A stretch of 64,000 nt of DNA, taken from positions 186,001 to 250,000 of the forward strand of contig CANFOS010000003.1 of assembly GCA_947448735.1 (NCBI GenBank), in the 5' to 3' direction. This document shows, in pieces, positions 37,269 through 46,147 of this stretch. This DNA is from Comamonadaceae bacterium (GTDB taxonomy: Bacteria; Pseudomonadota; Gammaproteobacteria; Burkholderiales; Burkholderiaceae_C). Both the position numbers and the translations under genes were made by a program. The notes under the pieces are model-generated. The model saw only the letters and a program-made list of their open reading frames with translations, was not told the DNA's origin and ran no database searches. Each line of letters begins with the position of its first letter. Positions within the stretch are counted from its first letter, which is position 1.

Positions 37269-38414
37269 TCAATAGCGTTTGGCCACTTCTTCCAGCATGA
37301 CTTCGGTCGCGCCGCCGCCTATGCCCAGCACGCGCGCGTCGCGCCACAGGCGTTCAATCGGTGTTTCACGGATAAAGCCCATGCCGCCGTGGAACTGCTG
37401 GCAGGTTTGCAGCACCTCATTGACCAGCTCGCCGGTCAGCGCTTTGAGCATCGACACCTCTTGAACAATGTCATGCCCCTGCGTGACCGACCAGGCGCAG
37501 TGGTACATGAACTGCCGGGCGGCGCGGGTCTTGGCGTCCAGCATGGCAATGCGGTGGCGTATGGTTTGCTTGTCCCACAGGGTGGCACCAAAGGCCTGGC
37601 GCTGGCGCACGTGGTCCAACGTCAATTCAAGGGCTCTGGTGCAGTGGCCGATCGCCATCGCGCCCAGGGCAATGCGCTCGGTCTGAAAGTTCTTCATCAC
37701 CGAATAAAAGCCCTTGCCTTCTTCTCCCAGCAGGTTGCCAGCCGGGATGCGCACGTTGTCAAAAATCAGCTCTGCGGTGTCTGACGACAGCCAGCCGGTC
37801 TTTTTAAGTGCGCGGCCGACGGTAAAACCGGGCGTGCCTTTTTCAACAATGAACATGCTCATGTCATGCCGCGCCGTACCGGTTTTGGCAGCAACAAAAT
37901 ACACATTCGCATGCACGCCGTTGGTGATGTACATCTTGGTGCCGTTGATGACCCACTCGTCGCCCTCGCGTCGGGCGGTGGTGCGCATGCCGGCCACGTC
38001 AGAGCCAGCACCCGGCTCGCTGATGCCAACCGCCGTGATCAAGTCACCACGGATTACGCCTGGTAAATATTGGGCCTTTTGCGCTGCGCTGCCGGCATGG
38101 TGCAGGTGCGGGCTGGCCATGTCGGTGTGCACCAGCACGGTGATGATGAAGCCGCCAAAGGTGGACTGGCTCAGCGCCTCGGCAAACACCAGGTTGGTCA
38201 AGGCATCGGCTTGGGCGCCACCGTATTGGGTGTCATACATCAGGCCAAACAAGCCCGCCGCACCCATTTTGCGCAGCACCTCGCGCGGCACACAGCCTTC
38301 ATCTTCCCACGCTGCTGCATAGGGTTCGACTTCACGCGTGATGAAGCGGTCGACCTGGCTTCGCAGCAGCTCGTGCTCGGGTGTGGTGAAGATATTGGTT
38401 TTGAGATGGCTCAT
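37269..38414 (-). CDS. Acyl-CoA dehydrogenase family protein (long-chain/isovaleryl-type active site)
   Basis: 381-residue FAD enzyme oxidising an acyl-CoA at the alpha-beta bond. The flavin motif [19 protein letters not shown] and the C-terminal ETPIERLWRDARVLGIGGGATEVM are visible. The usual YEGT catalytic glutamate near the C-terminus is absent (GIGGGATEVM), but a glutamate sits in KNFQTERIALG, the position used by long-chain and isovaleryl-CoA dehydrogenases. A citronellyl-CoA-type (AtuD-like) role is possible. It lies 6 bases after liuB, in the same operon. Confidence 0.9.
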   Translation of the reverse strand: MSHLKTNIFTTPEHELLRSQVDRFITREVEPYAAAWEDEGCVPREVLRKMGAAGLFGLMYDTQYGGAQADALTNLVFAEALSQSTFGGFIITVLVHTDMASPHLHHAGSAAQKAQYLPGVIRGDLITAVGISEPGAGSDVAGMRTTARREGDEWVINGTKMYITNGVHANVYFVAAKTGTARHDMSMFIVEKGTPGFTVGRALKKTGWLSSDTAELIFDNVRIPAGNLLGEEGKGFYSVMKNFQTERIALGAMAIGHCTRALELTLDHVRQRQAFGATLWDKQTIRHRIAMLDAKTRAARQFMYHCAWSVTQGHDIVQEVSMLKALTGELVNEVLQTCQQFHGGMGFIRETPIERLWRDARVLGIGGGATEVMLEEVAKRY

Positions 38415-38420
38415 GCTGCG

Positions 38421-40043
38421 TCACATCCTGAAAACACCAAACTTGGTGTCGGGTATAGGCCGGTTTTGGGTGGCCGACAAGCCAAGAGCCAGCACGCGGC
38501 GGGTGTCGGCCGGGTCGATCACACCGTCGTCCCAGATGCGGGCGCTTGAATAGTAGGGGTGCGACTGGTGGGCAAACTGGTCAAGGATGGGTTGCTTGAA
38601 GGCGGCTTCTTCTTGCGCCGACCACTGGCCGCCGCGCGCCTCAATGCCGTCGCGCTTGACGGTGGCCAGCACGCCCGCGGCCTGCTCGCCGCCCATGACG
38701 CAAATGCGGGCGTTCGGCCACATCCATAAAAAGCGCGGTGAAAACGCTCGGCCGCACATGCCGTAGTTGCCCGCGCCGTAGCTGCCGCCAATGATGATGG
38801 TGAACTTCGGAACACCAGCGGTAGCCACTGCGGTGACCATCTTGGCGCCGTTGCGGGCGATGCCTTCGTTTTCATATTTGCGTCCGACCATAAAGCCGGT
38901 GATGTTTTGCAAAAACACCAGCGGTATCTTGCGCTGGCAGCACAGCTCAATGAAGTGGGCGGCTTTCAGGGCCGACTCACTGAACAAAATACCGTTGTTG
39001 GCAATGATGCCCACCGGCATGCCTTCAATCGCCGCAAAGCCGCAGACCAGCGTGGTGCCGTAGCGCGCCTTGAACTCGTCAAACTCGCTGCCGTCGACAA
39101 TGCGGGCGATGATTTCGCGCACGTCGAACGGTTTGCGGGTGTCCGTGGGGATCACGCCATACAACTCGCTGGCATCGTACAGCGGCGCTATATTTACAGG
39201 AGCATCTGGCCCATGTAATCGCTCCGCTGCAGGCTTGCTTTTATTCAGGTTTTTAACCGCCGTGCGCGCCAGCTGCAAGGCGTGCATGTCGTTTTGCGCC
39301 AAATGGTCTGCCACACCAGACAGCCGCGTGTGCACATCACCACCGCCCAGGTCTTCAGCCGTGACGACCTCGCCCGTGGCGGCCTTGACCAGCGGCGGCC
39401 CGCCCAAAAAGATGGTGCCCTGGTTGGCCACGATGATGCTTTCATCGCTCATGGCGGGCATGTACGCGCCGCCTGCGGTGCAACTGCCCATCACCACCGC
39501 AATTTGCGCAATGCCCTCGGCGCTCATAGTGGCCTGGTTGTAAAAGATACGGCCAAAGTGGTCGCGGTCCGGAAAAACATCGTCCTGGTTCGGCAAGTTG
39601 GCCCCACCCGAGTCGACCAGATAAATGCAGGGCAAGTTGTTTTGCTGCGCAATTTCTTGCGCACGCACATGCTTTTTGACCGTCATCGGGTAGTAGGTGC
39701 CGCCCTTGACGGTTGCGTCATTGCACACCACCATGCAGTCCACACCGCTCACGCGGCCAATGCCGGTGATCAGCCCCGCGCAAGGTGCCGCGCCGTCGTA
39801 CATGGCGTGCGCCGCCAGGGGCGAGAGTTCTAAAAACGGCGTGCCAGGGTCCAGCAGCATTTGCACCCGCTCACGCGGCGGCAACTTGCCCCGCGCCACA
39901 TGCTTGGCCCGCGCAGCCTCACCGCCCCCCGCAGCCGACTTGGCGACTTCGCCCCGCAAGTGGTCCACCAGCGTTTGCATGGCGAGCGCATTGGCAGAGA
40001 AGTCGGCCGTGCGGGCGTTGAGTTTTGTCTCCAGAACGGGCAT
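38421..40043 (-). CDS. liuB: Methylcrotonoyl-CoA carboxylase beta (carboxyltransferase) subunit
   Basis: 540-residue carboxyltransferase transferring the carboxyl group from biotin to methylcrotonyl-CoA. Marks are the [26 protein letters not shown] stretch, the [13 protein letters not shown] oxyanion loop, [15 protein letters not shown], and the C-terminal [15 protein letters not shown] and [12 protein letters not shown] small extension near residue 280 ([17 protein letters not shown]) is coded by DNA resembling a family-A fragment. It is first gene of the liuB-liuC-liuD side, and a LiuR-type palindrome lies 53-76 bases before its ATG. Confidence 0.95.
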   Translation of the reverse strand: MPVLETKLNARTADFSANALAMQTLVDHLRGEVAKSAAGGGEAARAKHVARGKLPPRERVQMLLDPGTPFLELSPLAAHAMYDGAAPCAGLITGIGRVSGVDCMVVCNDATVKGGTYYPMTVKKHVRAQEIAQQNNLPCIYLVDSGGANLPNQDDVFPDRDHFGRIFYNQATMSAEGIAQIAVVMGSCTAGGAYMPAMSDESIIVANQGTIFLGGPPLVKAATGEVVTAEDLGGGDVHTRLSGVADHLAQNDMHALQLARTAVKNLNKSKPAAERLHGPDAPVNIAPLYDASELYGVIPTDTRKPFDVREIIARIVDGSEFDEFKARYGTTLVCGFAAIEGMPVGIIANNGILFSESALKAAHFIELCCQRKIPLVFLQNITGFMVGRKYENEGIARNGAKMVTAVATAGVPKFTIIIGGSYGAGNYGMCGRAFSPRFLWMWPNARICVMGGEQAAGVLATVKRDGIEARGGQWSAQEEAAFKQPILDQFAHQSHPYYSSARIWDDGVIDPADTRRVLALGLSATQNRPIPDTKFGVFRM

Positions 40044-40590
40044 GCAGGTCTTTCTGATGTCGAAGATTGGCTTGAAGTTTGACGTGAACGGCTTGATTGA
40101 CGTTTACGTAAACGTCAATTCTAGGCGGTTTTGGGAGTTTGTCTGATTTTGCACCCGCACCAATGCGCCACCACCGATTTGGAGAAAGCCTGAAGAACAG
40201 GTGTCATTGGGTGTCAGGTGACCGCGCTGCGAAATCTGCATGCGCATCAAAGGATTTAAGCCAGCGCATGGGCGCCTGACGATGGCCGATGCTGTAAAGC
40301 TGACAAGGCCAGCCCAGATTGCTTAGAGCGGCATTTTCGGGTCTGGCAGCGCGAGGGCATTTGCCGCAGCAAGGCTGTGGCACGGGGCTTGGTGTCTCGA
40401 GGCCATGACCAACCCATTTGCAAACACGCCCTGCCGTCTCAGCCGTGATGAAGGAGCGCCCGTTGGTCACGCGCCACACAGTGACGCGCTATGCGACCAG
40501 TTGCCCCACCCCTTCGTTCCCGCTCAGTTGCAGTTCAGGCAACACATCATCGCCAACGATGTGGCCGGGGTGGCAAGGCTTGCGCAAATG
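40044..40590. other. 547-base gap between liuB and aminotransferase gene
   Basis: Holds the LiuR-type operator near its left end. The rest has only a short minus-strand frame (40204-40479, 91 codons) without a ribosome-binding site or recognisable family, and a plus-strand frame that is antisense to the aminotransferase gene. No RNA gene was recognised. Confidence 0.5.
40096..40119. promoter_or_regulatory. LiuR-type operator before liuB
   Basis: Perfect 24-bp palindrome, half-site attgacgtttac plus its inverted complement. It is the best of three copies in the window and sits 53 bases upstream of the liuB ATG. Confidence 0.85.
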
Positions 40591-41748
40591 TCAGGCAGCA
40601 ACAGCCTCAGCAGGCGCTATCACCCCAAGCCGGTCCAGCGCACCTGCCAAATTAGCCACCGTCTTGTCGACGTGATGCCACTTGTCCAAGCCAAACAGGC
40701 CAATGCGGAAGGTCATGAAGTCGGCGCCTTCGTCGCATTGCAGGGGCACGCCAGCGGCGGTTTGCAGGCCTTCGGCCATGAACTTTTTGCTCGACTGAAT
40801 CTCTGGGTCGGTGGTGTAGCTGACGACCACGCCCGGGGCTTTGAAGCCTTCGGCGGCGACGCTTTTCAGGCCGCGGCCTTCAAACAGGGTGCGTACTTTT
40901 TTACCCAACAGTTCTTGCTCGGCTTTGACTTTGGCAAAGCCGTAGGCCTGGGTTTCTTTCATGACTGCAGCCAGGCGCGTCAGTGCGTCGGTAGGCAGGG
41001 TGGCATGGTAGGCGTGGCCGCCTTTTTCGTAGGTTTCCATGATTTGCAGCCACTTTTTCAGGTCGGTTGCAAAGCTGGAGCTGGTGGTCGCGTCAATCGC
41101 CGTGCGGGCGCGTTCGCTCAGCATCACCATGGCGCAGCAGGGTGAGCTGCTCCAGCCTTTTTGCGGGGCTGATATCAGGATGTCAACGCCGGTGGCCTGC
41201 ATGTCTACCCACATCGCGCCTGATGCGATGCAGTCGAGCACGAACAAGCCGCCAACGGCGTGCACCGCGTCACTGACGGCGCGCAGGTAGCCGTCGGGCA
41301 GGATCATGCCGGCGGATGTTTCTACGTGCGGTGCAAACACCAGGGCGGGCTTTTCTTTGGCGATCGCGGCTTGCACTTCAGCAATTGGCGCGGGTGACCA
41401 GGGGGCTTGCGCGCTTTTAACGCTTTGCCGGGCCTTGAGCACGGTGTGCGACGCAGGGATGCTGCCCATGTCAAAAATTTGCGTCCAGCGGTAGCTGAAC
41501 CAGCCGTTGCGAATCACCATGACATGCTTGCCAGCCGCAAACTGACGGGCCACGGCTTCCATGCCGTAGGTACCGCTGCCGGGCACCAGCACGGCGGAAT
41601 GGGCGTGGTAGACCTCTTTGAGCATGCTGGAGATGTCGGTCATGACATGCCCGAAGCTTTTCGACATGTGGTTGAGCGACCGGTCGGTGTAGACGACCGA
41701 GAATTCGAGCAGGCCGTCTGGGTCAACGTTGGGGAGGAGTCCGGGCAT
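40591..41748 (-). CDS. Class V PLP aminotransferase (alanine--glyoxylate aminotransferase family)
   Basis: 385 residues. The PLP lysine is in SAPQKGWSSSPC, the VFAPHVETSAG strand and VLVPGSGTYGMEAVARQF glycine loop are typical, and length fits serine/alanine-glyoxylate or 2-aminoethylphosphonate aminotransferases. It probably converts glyoxylate to glycine with an amino-acid donor; the donor cannot be read from sequence. ATG 41748 was chosen over 41772. It is on the liu strand but separated from liuB by 547 bases, so co-regulation is uncertain. Confidence 0.85.
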   Translation of the reverse strand: MPGLLPNVDPDGLLEFSVVYTDRSLNHMSKSFGHVMTDISSMLKEVYHAHSAVLVPGSGTYGMEAVARQFAAGKHVMVIRNGWFSYRWTQIFDMGSIPASHTVLKARQSVKSAQAPWSPAPIAEVQAAIAKEKPALVFAPHVETSAGMILPDGYLRAVSDAVHAVGGLFVLDCIASGAMWVDMQATGVDILISAPQKGWSSSPCCAMVMLSERARTAIDATTSSSFATDLKKWLQIMETYEKGGHAYHATLPTDALTRLAAVMKETQAYGFAKVKAEQELLGKKVRTLFEGRGLKSVAAEGFKAPGVVVSYTTDPEIQSSKKFMAEGLQTAAGVPLQCDEGADFMTFRIGLFGLDKWHHVDKTVANLAGALDRLGVIAPAEAVAA

Positions 41749-41832
41749 GGTGTTGTCTCTCTTTAGGTACAAATGAGGGTCGGTAAGGTTATCACGGGCG
41801 GGCGTTTTGTGGGTGACTGGGTTGTCTGAGCC

Positions 41833-41915
41833 TTTAATTATATTTAGTTACTATGTTTTTAGGAGCTTGCAGCCCAAGGATTTGTTGGGCTACAGCCACT
41901 TTTGCCCTAAAAATG
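41833..41915 (-). repeat. Family-A dispersed repeat, intergenic
   Basis: Copy with ttactatgtttttaggagcttgcagcccaa...ttgggctacagccactttt; the agcccaa / ttgggct arms form a hairpin. It lies in the divergent gap between the aminotransferase and DUF427 genes. Confidence 0.75.
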
Positions 41916-41978
41916 ACAAAACCAGCCTGAAACACCCTTCAAACCTCCTTGCAGACCAGTTTTGCTCAAAATACCGGC

Positions 41979-42551
41979 ATGAACCCAAAAACCACCACAC
42001 CAACCTGGCTAGACGCCGCTAGAGCTCACTGGAACTGGCGCGGCCAAGCCCGCCCGCCGTTTGCTGTTGAGCCCGGCCCGGGCCAGGTGTCGGTATGGGA
42101 CTTTCCGCGCCCGCCCCGGCTAGCCCTTGACGCGCGCGAAGTGGTCATTGGCTGGGGAAATGTGGAAGTCGCCCGCAGCCACAAGGCCATTTTGGTGCTG
42201 GAGACAGCGCACCCGCCCAGCTTTTACATCCCTTGGGCCGATGTGAACCGCGACCTGCTGCAGCCCAGCCGAGGCAGCTCGTTTTGCGAATGGAAGGGGC
42301 CGGCGAGCTATTGGAGTCTGGTCGATGGGGTCAACGGCGCCAACACCCTGCCTGGCGTGGCTTGGAGCTACCCCCAACCGCTGGCCGGCGCCGAAGCGAT
42401 TGCCGACTGCGTGGCGTTTTACCCGACCCACCTGCGCTGCACAGTGGGCGGCGAAACCGTCAGGCCGCAGCCGGGCGGCTTTTACGGCGGGTGGATCACG
42501 CCCGAGCTGGTCGGGCCCTTCAAGGGTGATGCGGGCACGCAGGGCTGGTGA
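41979..42551 (+). CDS. DUF427 domain protein
   Basis: 190 residues, soluble and without signal peptide. The DUF427 region (about 55-165) shows the characteristic SHKAILVLETAHPPSFYIPWADV, the CEWKGPASYWSL core, and the VAFYPTHLRCTVGGETVRPQPGGFYGGWIT end. Its biochemical role is unknown; family members are small beta-barrels. ATG 41979 was preferred to 41949. It is the only plus-strand gene in this part. Confidence 0.88.
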   Translation: MNPKTTTPTWLDAARAHWNWRGQARPPFAVEPGPGQVSVWDFPRPPRLALDAREVVIGWGNVEVARSHKAILVLETAHPPSFYIPWADVNRDLLQPSRGSSFCEWKGPASYWSLVDGVNGANTLPGVAWSYPQPLAGAEAIADCVAFYPTHLRCTVGGETVRPQPGGFYGGWITPELVGPFKGDAGTQGW

Positions 42552-42571
42552 GGCGGGCCAGGCCAAAGGCG

Positions 42572-43243
42572 TCAGCCCAGCAGTTGGGGCAAGGCGCTCA
42601 TGGCGGTAAACACCAGAGCGGCACCGGCCTTGCGCAGCGCATCGGGCAAATCGTGTCCCGCTTCAGGCGGGCTGTAACCAAACACGGTGGCGCCCGCAGC
42701 CACCCCCGCCATCACGCCGGTCACGGTATCTTCGACCACCACGCAGCGCTGGGGCTCTACGCCAAGTGCTGCAGCGGCCGCCAGATAGACATCCGGAAAA
42801 GGCTTGGAACGCGGTGTCTCATGGCCGCTGAAGATATGGCCTTTGAAATAAGGCATCAAGCCGCACTTGTCCATCTGCAGCTCCACCTTGAAGCGGTCAG
42901 CCCCTGACGCGCAGGCAATGCGGCCGTTAAAGAGCGCATGGATGCTGGCCGCCGCCTGCACCGCACCGCGAATCGCCGTGACATTGGCCAGCAAGCCCGC
43001 ATTGCGCCGCTCCCGAAAGCGCTGCATCCAGTCATCGGTCAGCGGCTGGCCGGTGTTGGCTTCAATCAGGGCGCGCTCGTCCTTGACGGCTTTGCCAATA
43101 AAAAGGCGCATGCATTCAGCCGGTGTGAGTACCCAGCCAGACTCGGCCAGCATGTCGCGCAGCACGCCGTTGGTGATCGGCTCACTGTCGACCAGAACGC
43201 CATCGCAGTCGAACAAGACGGCGTCGAATTTCAGTGAGGTCAT
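42572..43243 (-). CDS. HAD-IA phosphatase (phosphoglycolate/beta-phosphoglucomutase-like)
   Basis: 223 residues. Motif I is VLFDCDGVLVDSE, motif II is IACASGADR (a Ser is normally in this place), the K-x-x-P segment is PRSKPFPDVYLAAA and motif IV is VVVEDTVTGVMAGVAAG. It hydrolyses a small sugar- or glycolate-phosphate; the substrate is not determinable. A family-A repeat runs right up to the start, so ATG 43243 has no proper ribosome-binding site; TTG 43249 is possible. Confidence 0.9.
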   Translation of the reverse strand: MTSLKFDAVLFDCDGVLVDSEPITNGVLRDMLAESGWVLTPAECMRLFIGKAVKDERALIEANTGQPLTDDWMQRFRERRNAGLLANVTAIRGAVQAAASIHALFNGRIACASGADRFKVELQMDKCGLMPYFKGHIFSGHETPRSKPFPDVYLAAAAALGVEPQRCVVVEDTVTGVMAGVAAGATVFGYSPPEAGHDLPDALRKAGAALVFTAMSALPQLLG

Positions 43244-43246
43244 GTT

Positions 43247-43305
43247 CAATGCTATTTATTCAGGAGCTGCTTACCTATGTTTTTAGAGGCCTGACAGCCT
43301 AAAAC
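43247..43305 (-). repeat. Family-A dispersed repeat at the 5' end of HAD gene
   Basis: gctatttattcaggagctgcttacctatgtttttagaggcct is one of the clearest cores. It abuts the HAD start and leaves no other leader. Confidence 0.8.
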
Positions 43306-43333
43306 ACACAGCAAGAGCTGAAAAAGAGCGTTT

Positions 43334-43750
43334 TTATCGCGGCTCGCCGTCCAGATAGTACCAACGCCCTGCGTCGCGCACAAAGCGGCTCAGCTCATGG
43401 ATGCGCGCACCGCGGCCGGAGATGCGGTAGCGGGCGACAAACTCCAGCTGGGCGTTGTCGGCGTCCATCACGGTGTGGCGGCGCACCTCCAGACCCAGCC
43501 ATTTGGCCTGGTCGTCTGTCGATACTGAGGCAGGTCGAGTGCTGGCGTGCCAGGTGGCTAGAACGTAGTCACTGCGCTTCATGACAAAAGCGCTGTAGCG
43601 CGAGCGCATCAGGCTTTCTGCATCCGGTGCCGGGGTATTTTGAAAGTCCGTCAGATAGCGGGCGCAGCAGGCAGCAAACGCCAGCGGCTTTTTGGAAGCG
43701 CTTACTTTGCCGCAGGGGCAGGCTTGCTCAGACAAGGTCAACGCTTTCAT
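43334..43750 (-). CDS. YchJ family protein (UPF0225, SEC-C-like)
   Basis: 138 residues. The N-terminal metal-binding cysteine segment (CPCGKVSASKKPLAFAACCARYL), the LMRSRYSAFVMKRSDYVLATWH core and the C-terminal ARIHELSRFVRDAGRWYYLDG match the YchJ family; function is unknown. Its start overlaps the stop of the upstream acyl-CoA dehydrogenase by 4 bases, so it is cotranslated with it. Confidence 0.9.
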   Translation of the reverse strand: MKALTLSEQACPCGKVSASKKPLAFAACCARYLTDFQNTPAPDAESLMRSRYSAFVMKRSDYVLATWHASTRPASVSTDDQAKWLGLEVRRHTVMDADNAQLEFVARYRISGRGARIHELSRFVRDAGRWYYLDGEPR

Positions 43751-44877
43751 GCCAGCGCCCTCCCAATGATGATCTTCTGCACATCCGACGTGCCTTCATA
43801 AATCTGGCATACCCGCACGTCGCGGTAAATGCGCTCGACCGGGAAGTCGTTCACGTAGCCGTAGCCGCCCAGCGTCTGGATGGCGGCGCTGCACACTTGT
43901 TCGGCCATCTCGCTGGCAAACAGTTTGGCCATGGCGGCTTCTTTCAGGCAGGGCAGGCCGGCATCGCGCAGGGCGGCGGCGTGCCAGGTCAGTTGGCGGG
44001 CGGCTTCCATTTGGGTGGCGCAGTCGGCCAGCCTGAAACCCACCGCCTGGTGGTCGATGATGGCGCTGCCAAAGGCTGTCCGGTCTTTGGCGTAGCTGAG
44101 TGCCACATCAAACGCGCTGCGCGCCATGCCGATGCTTTGCGCCGCAATGCCGATGCGCCCGCCTTCAAGCGCGCTCAGGGCAATTTTGTAGCCTTCGCCT
44201 TCATTGCCAATCAGGTTTTCGTGCGGGATGCGGCAGTTGTCGAAGTTGACTTGTGCGGTGTCACTGGAGTGCTGGCCCAGTTTGTCTTCCAGCCTTTGGG
44301 CGCTGTAGCCGGGGCTGCTGGTGGGCACGATGAAGGCGCTCATGCCTTTTTTGCCTGCCGCCTTGTCGGTCACGGCAATCACGATGGCCACGTGGCCGTT
44401 TTTGCCGCTGGTGATGAACTGCTTGACGCCATTGATGACATAACCATCAGCGTCTTGTACGGCGGTGGTTTTGAGCGACGACGCATCACTGCCCGCATGC
44501 GGCTCGGTTAAACAAAACGCGCCCAGCATGCGGCCTTGCGCCAGCGGTGTGAGCCACTGTTTTTGTTGCTGCGCATTGCCGTAGCGCATCAAGATGGCGT
44601 TGACCGGGCAATTGGTCACACTGATCGCCGTGCTGGTGCCGCCGTCACCGGCAGCGATTTCTTCAAGCACCACCGCCAGCGTTAAATAGTCAAGCCCCGC
44701 GCCGCCCAGGTCCTCAGGCACACAGATGCCGTAAGCGCCCAGCGCGGCCAGGCCCTTGTGCGCCTGCACCGGAAAGGTGTGCGCTTTGTCCCAGGCGGCA
44801 GCATGGGGCCAGAGTTCTTGCACGCAGAAGTCGCGGACCGCTTCACGCACCTGATTTTGCTCATTGTTCAGTATCAA
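43747..44877 (-). CDS. Acyl-CoA dehydrogenase (short/branched-chain type)
   Basis: 376-residue FAD enzyme from TTG 44877 (MILNNEQNQVREAVRDF as start). The flavin site LTEPHAGSDASS and VKQFITSG are present. A catalytic glutamate lies in QIYEGTSDVQ, the usual short/medium-chain place. It is downstream of thiolase and aceK on the liuA side, with a family-A repeat between it and the thiolase gene. Likely substrates are short branched or straight acyl-CoAs. Confidence 0.92.
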   Translation of the reverse strand: MILNNEQNQVREAVRDFCVQELWPHAAAWDKAHTFPVQAHKGLAALGAYGICVPEDLGGAGLDYLTLAVVLEEIAAGDGGTSTAISVTNCPVNAILMRYGNAQQQKQWLTPLAQGRMLGAFCLTEPHAGSDASSLKTTAVQDADGYVINGVKQFITSGKNGHVAIVIAVTDKAAGKKGMSAFIVPTSSPGYSAQRLEDKLGQHSSDTAQVNFDNCRIPHENLIGNEGEGYKIALSALEGGRIGIAAQSIGMARSAFDVALSYAKDRTAFGSAIIDHQAVGFRLADCATQMEAARQLTWHAAALRDAGLPCLKEAAMAKLFASEMAEQVCSAAIQTLGGYGYVNDFPVERIYRDVRVCQIYEGTSDVQKIIIGRALA

Positions 44878-44935
44878 AACCGGCTCCAGACTAATAAATA
44901 CAGAGGCGAGTAGCTATAAACTTTATAGTATTTCG
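44878..44935 (+). repeat. Family-A repeat bridging thiolase end and dehydrogenase start
   Basis: ggctccagactaataaatacagaggcgagtagctataaactttatagta. It supplies the last codons and stop of the thiolase gene and touches the TTG start of the next gene. Confidence 0.6.
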
Positions 44936-46119
44936 ATAGCGAGCGCTGTGCCCTCGCCGCCGCCAATACACAGCGTGGCGATGCCTTTTTTCAAGCCTCG
45001 TGCCTTCAGTGCGTAAATCAGCGTGACGATGATGCGGGCGCCGCTGGCACCAATCGGGTGACCCAAGGCACAGGCGCCGCCATTGACGTTGACGATGTCG
45101 TGGCTGATGCCCAGCTCGGTCATCGCAGCCATCGGCACCACGGCGAAAGCTTCATTGACTTCCCAAAGATCCACGTCTTTGACGGTCCAGCCAATTTTCT
45201 TGAGCAGCTTGTTGACGGCGCCCACAGGTGCGGTGGTAAACCATTCAGGCGCCTGCGCAAACGTGGCGTGGCCGAGGATGCGGGCAATGGGTGTTGCGCC
45301 GAGTTCTTTGGCGGTGGACTCACGGCTCAAGACCAGAGCCGCTGCACCGTCATTGATTGACGAGCTGGACGCAGCGGTGATGGTGCCGTCTTTTTTGAAT
45401 GCCGGCTTGAGGCCGGCGATTTTGTCGAGCTTGACTTTGCCGGGGCCCTCGTCGATGGACACCACCGCCTCGCCCGCACGGGTTTTGACAGTGACGGGGG
45501 CAATCTCAGCGGCGAACGCGCCTGAAGCCGTCGCCGCCTTGGCACGGTTGACGCTGGCGGTGGCAAACGCGTCTTGTGCGTCGCGGCTGAACTTGTACTT
45601 GTCGGCACATTGTTCGCCAAAGGTGCCCATGGCTCGACCGGGCTCGTATGCGTCTTCCAGCCCGTCGAGCATCATGTGGTCATAAATGCGGTCATGCCCG
45701 ATGCGAATGCCACTGCGCCCTTTGAGCAGCAGGTGCGGCGCGTTGGTCATGCTTTCCATGCCGCCCACCACCATCACGTCGCGGCTGCCAGCGACCAGCT
45801 GGTCGTGCGCCAACAGCGTGGCCTCCATGCCCGAGCCACACATTTTTGACAAGGTGACTGCACCCGCGCTGGCTGGCAGGCCGCCTTTGAAGCCGGCCTG
45901 CCGTGCCGGCGCCTGGCCCTGCCCCGCCATCAGGCAGTTGCCAAACAGCACTTCGTCGACCTTGTCAGCGGCCACACCTGCACGCTCAACTGCCGCCTTG
46001 ATGGCGACGCCACCCAGGTCGTGCGCTGACAGCGATGCGAAGTCGCCTTGAAAGGCGCCCATGGGCGTGCGGGCTGCGCCCAAAATAACGATGAAGTCCT
46101 TGACGTTTGAATCAGACAT
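44923..46119 (-). CDS. Acetyl-CoA C-acetyltransferase (thiolase)
   Basis: 398-residue thiolase condensing or splitting acetoacetyl-CoA. Nucleophile cysteine in LSKMCGSGMEA (near 92), NGGACALGHPIGASGAR histidine, and C-terminal ATLCIGGGEGTALAIE cysteine are all present. In this cluster it would turn acetoacetyl-CoA to acetyl-CoA. The C-terminal AIEIL and the stop are coded within the edge of a family-A repeat. It follows aceK by 28 bases. Confidence 0.95.
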   Translation of the reverse strand: MSDSNVKDFIVILGAARTPMGAFQGDFASLSAHDLGGVAIKAAVERAGVAADKVDEVLFGNCLMAGQGQAPARQAGFKGGLPASAGAVTLSKMCGSGMEATLLAHDQLVAGSRDVMVVGGMESMTNAPHLLLKGRSGIRIGHDRIYDHMMLDGLEDAYEPGRAMGTFGEQCADKYKFSRDAQDAFATASVNRAKAATASGAFAAEIAPVTVKTRAGEAVVSIDEGPGKVKLDKIAGLKPAFKKDGTITAASSSSINDGAAALVLSRESTAKELGATPIARILGHATFAQAPEWFTTAPVGAVNKLLKKIGWTVKDVDLWEVNEAFAVVPMAAMTELGISHDIVNVNGGACALGHPIGASGARIIVTLIYALKARGLKKGIATLCIGGGEGTALAIEIL

Positions 46120-46147
46120 GGTTTTTCCTTTAACAATAAATTTTTAA

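Noticed and set aside
40204..40479. 91-codon minus-strand reading frame in the liuB-aminotransferase gap
   Set aside because: No ribosome-binding site, no recognisable family, unusual composition rich in Cys, Pro and Arg. It is more likely a chance frame.
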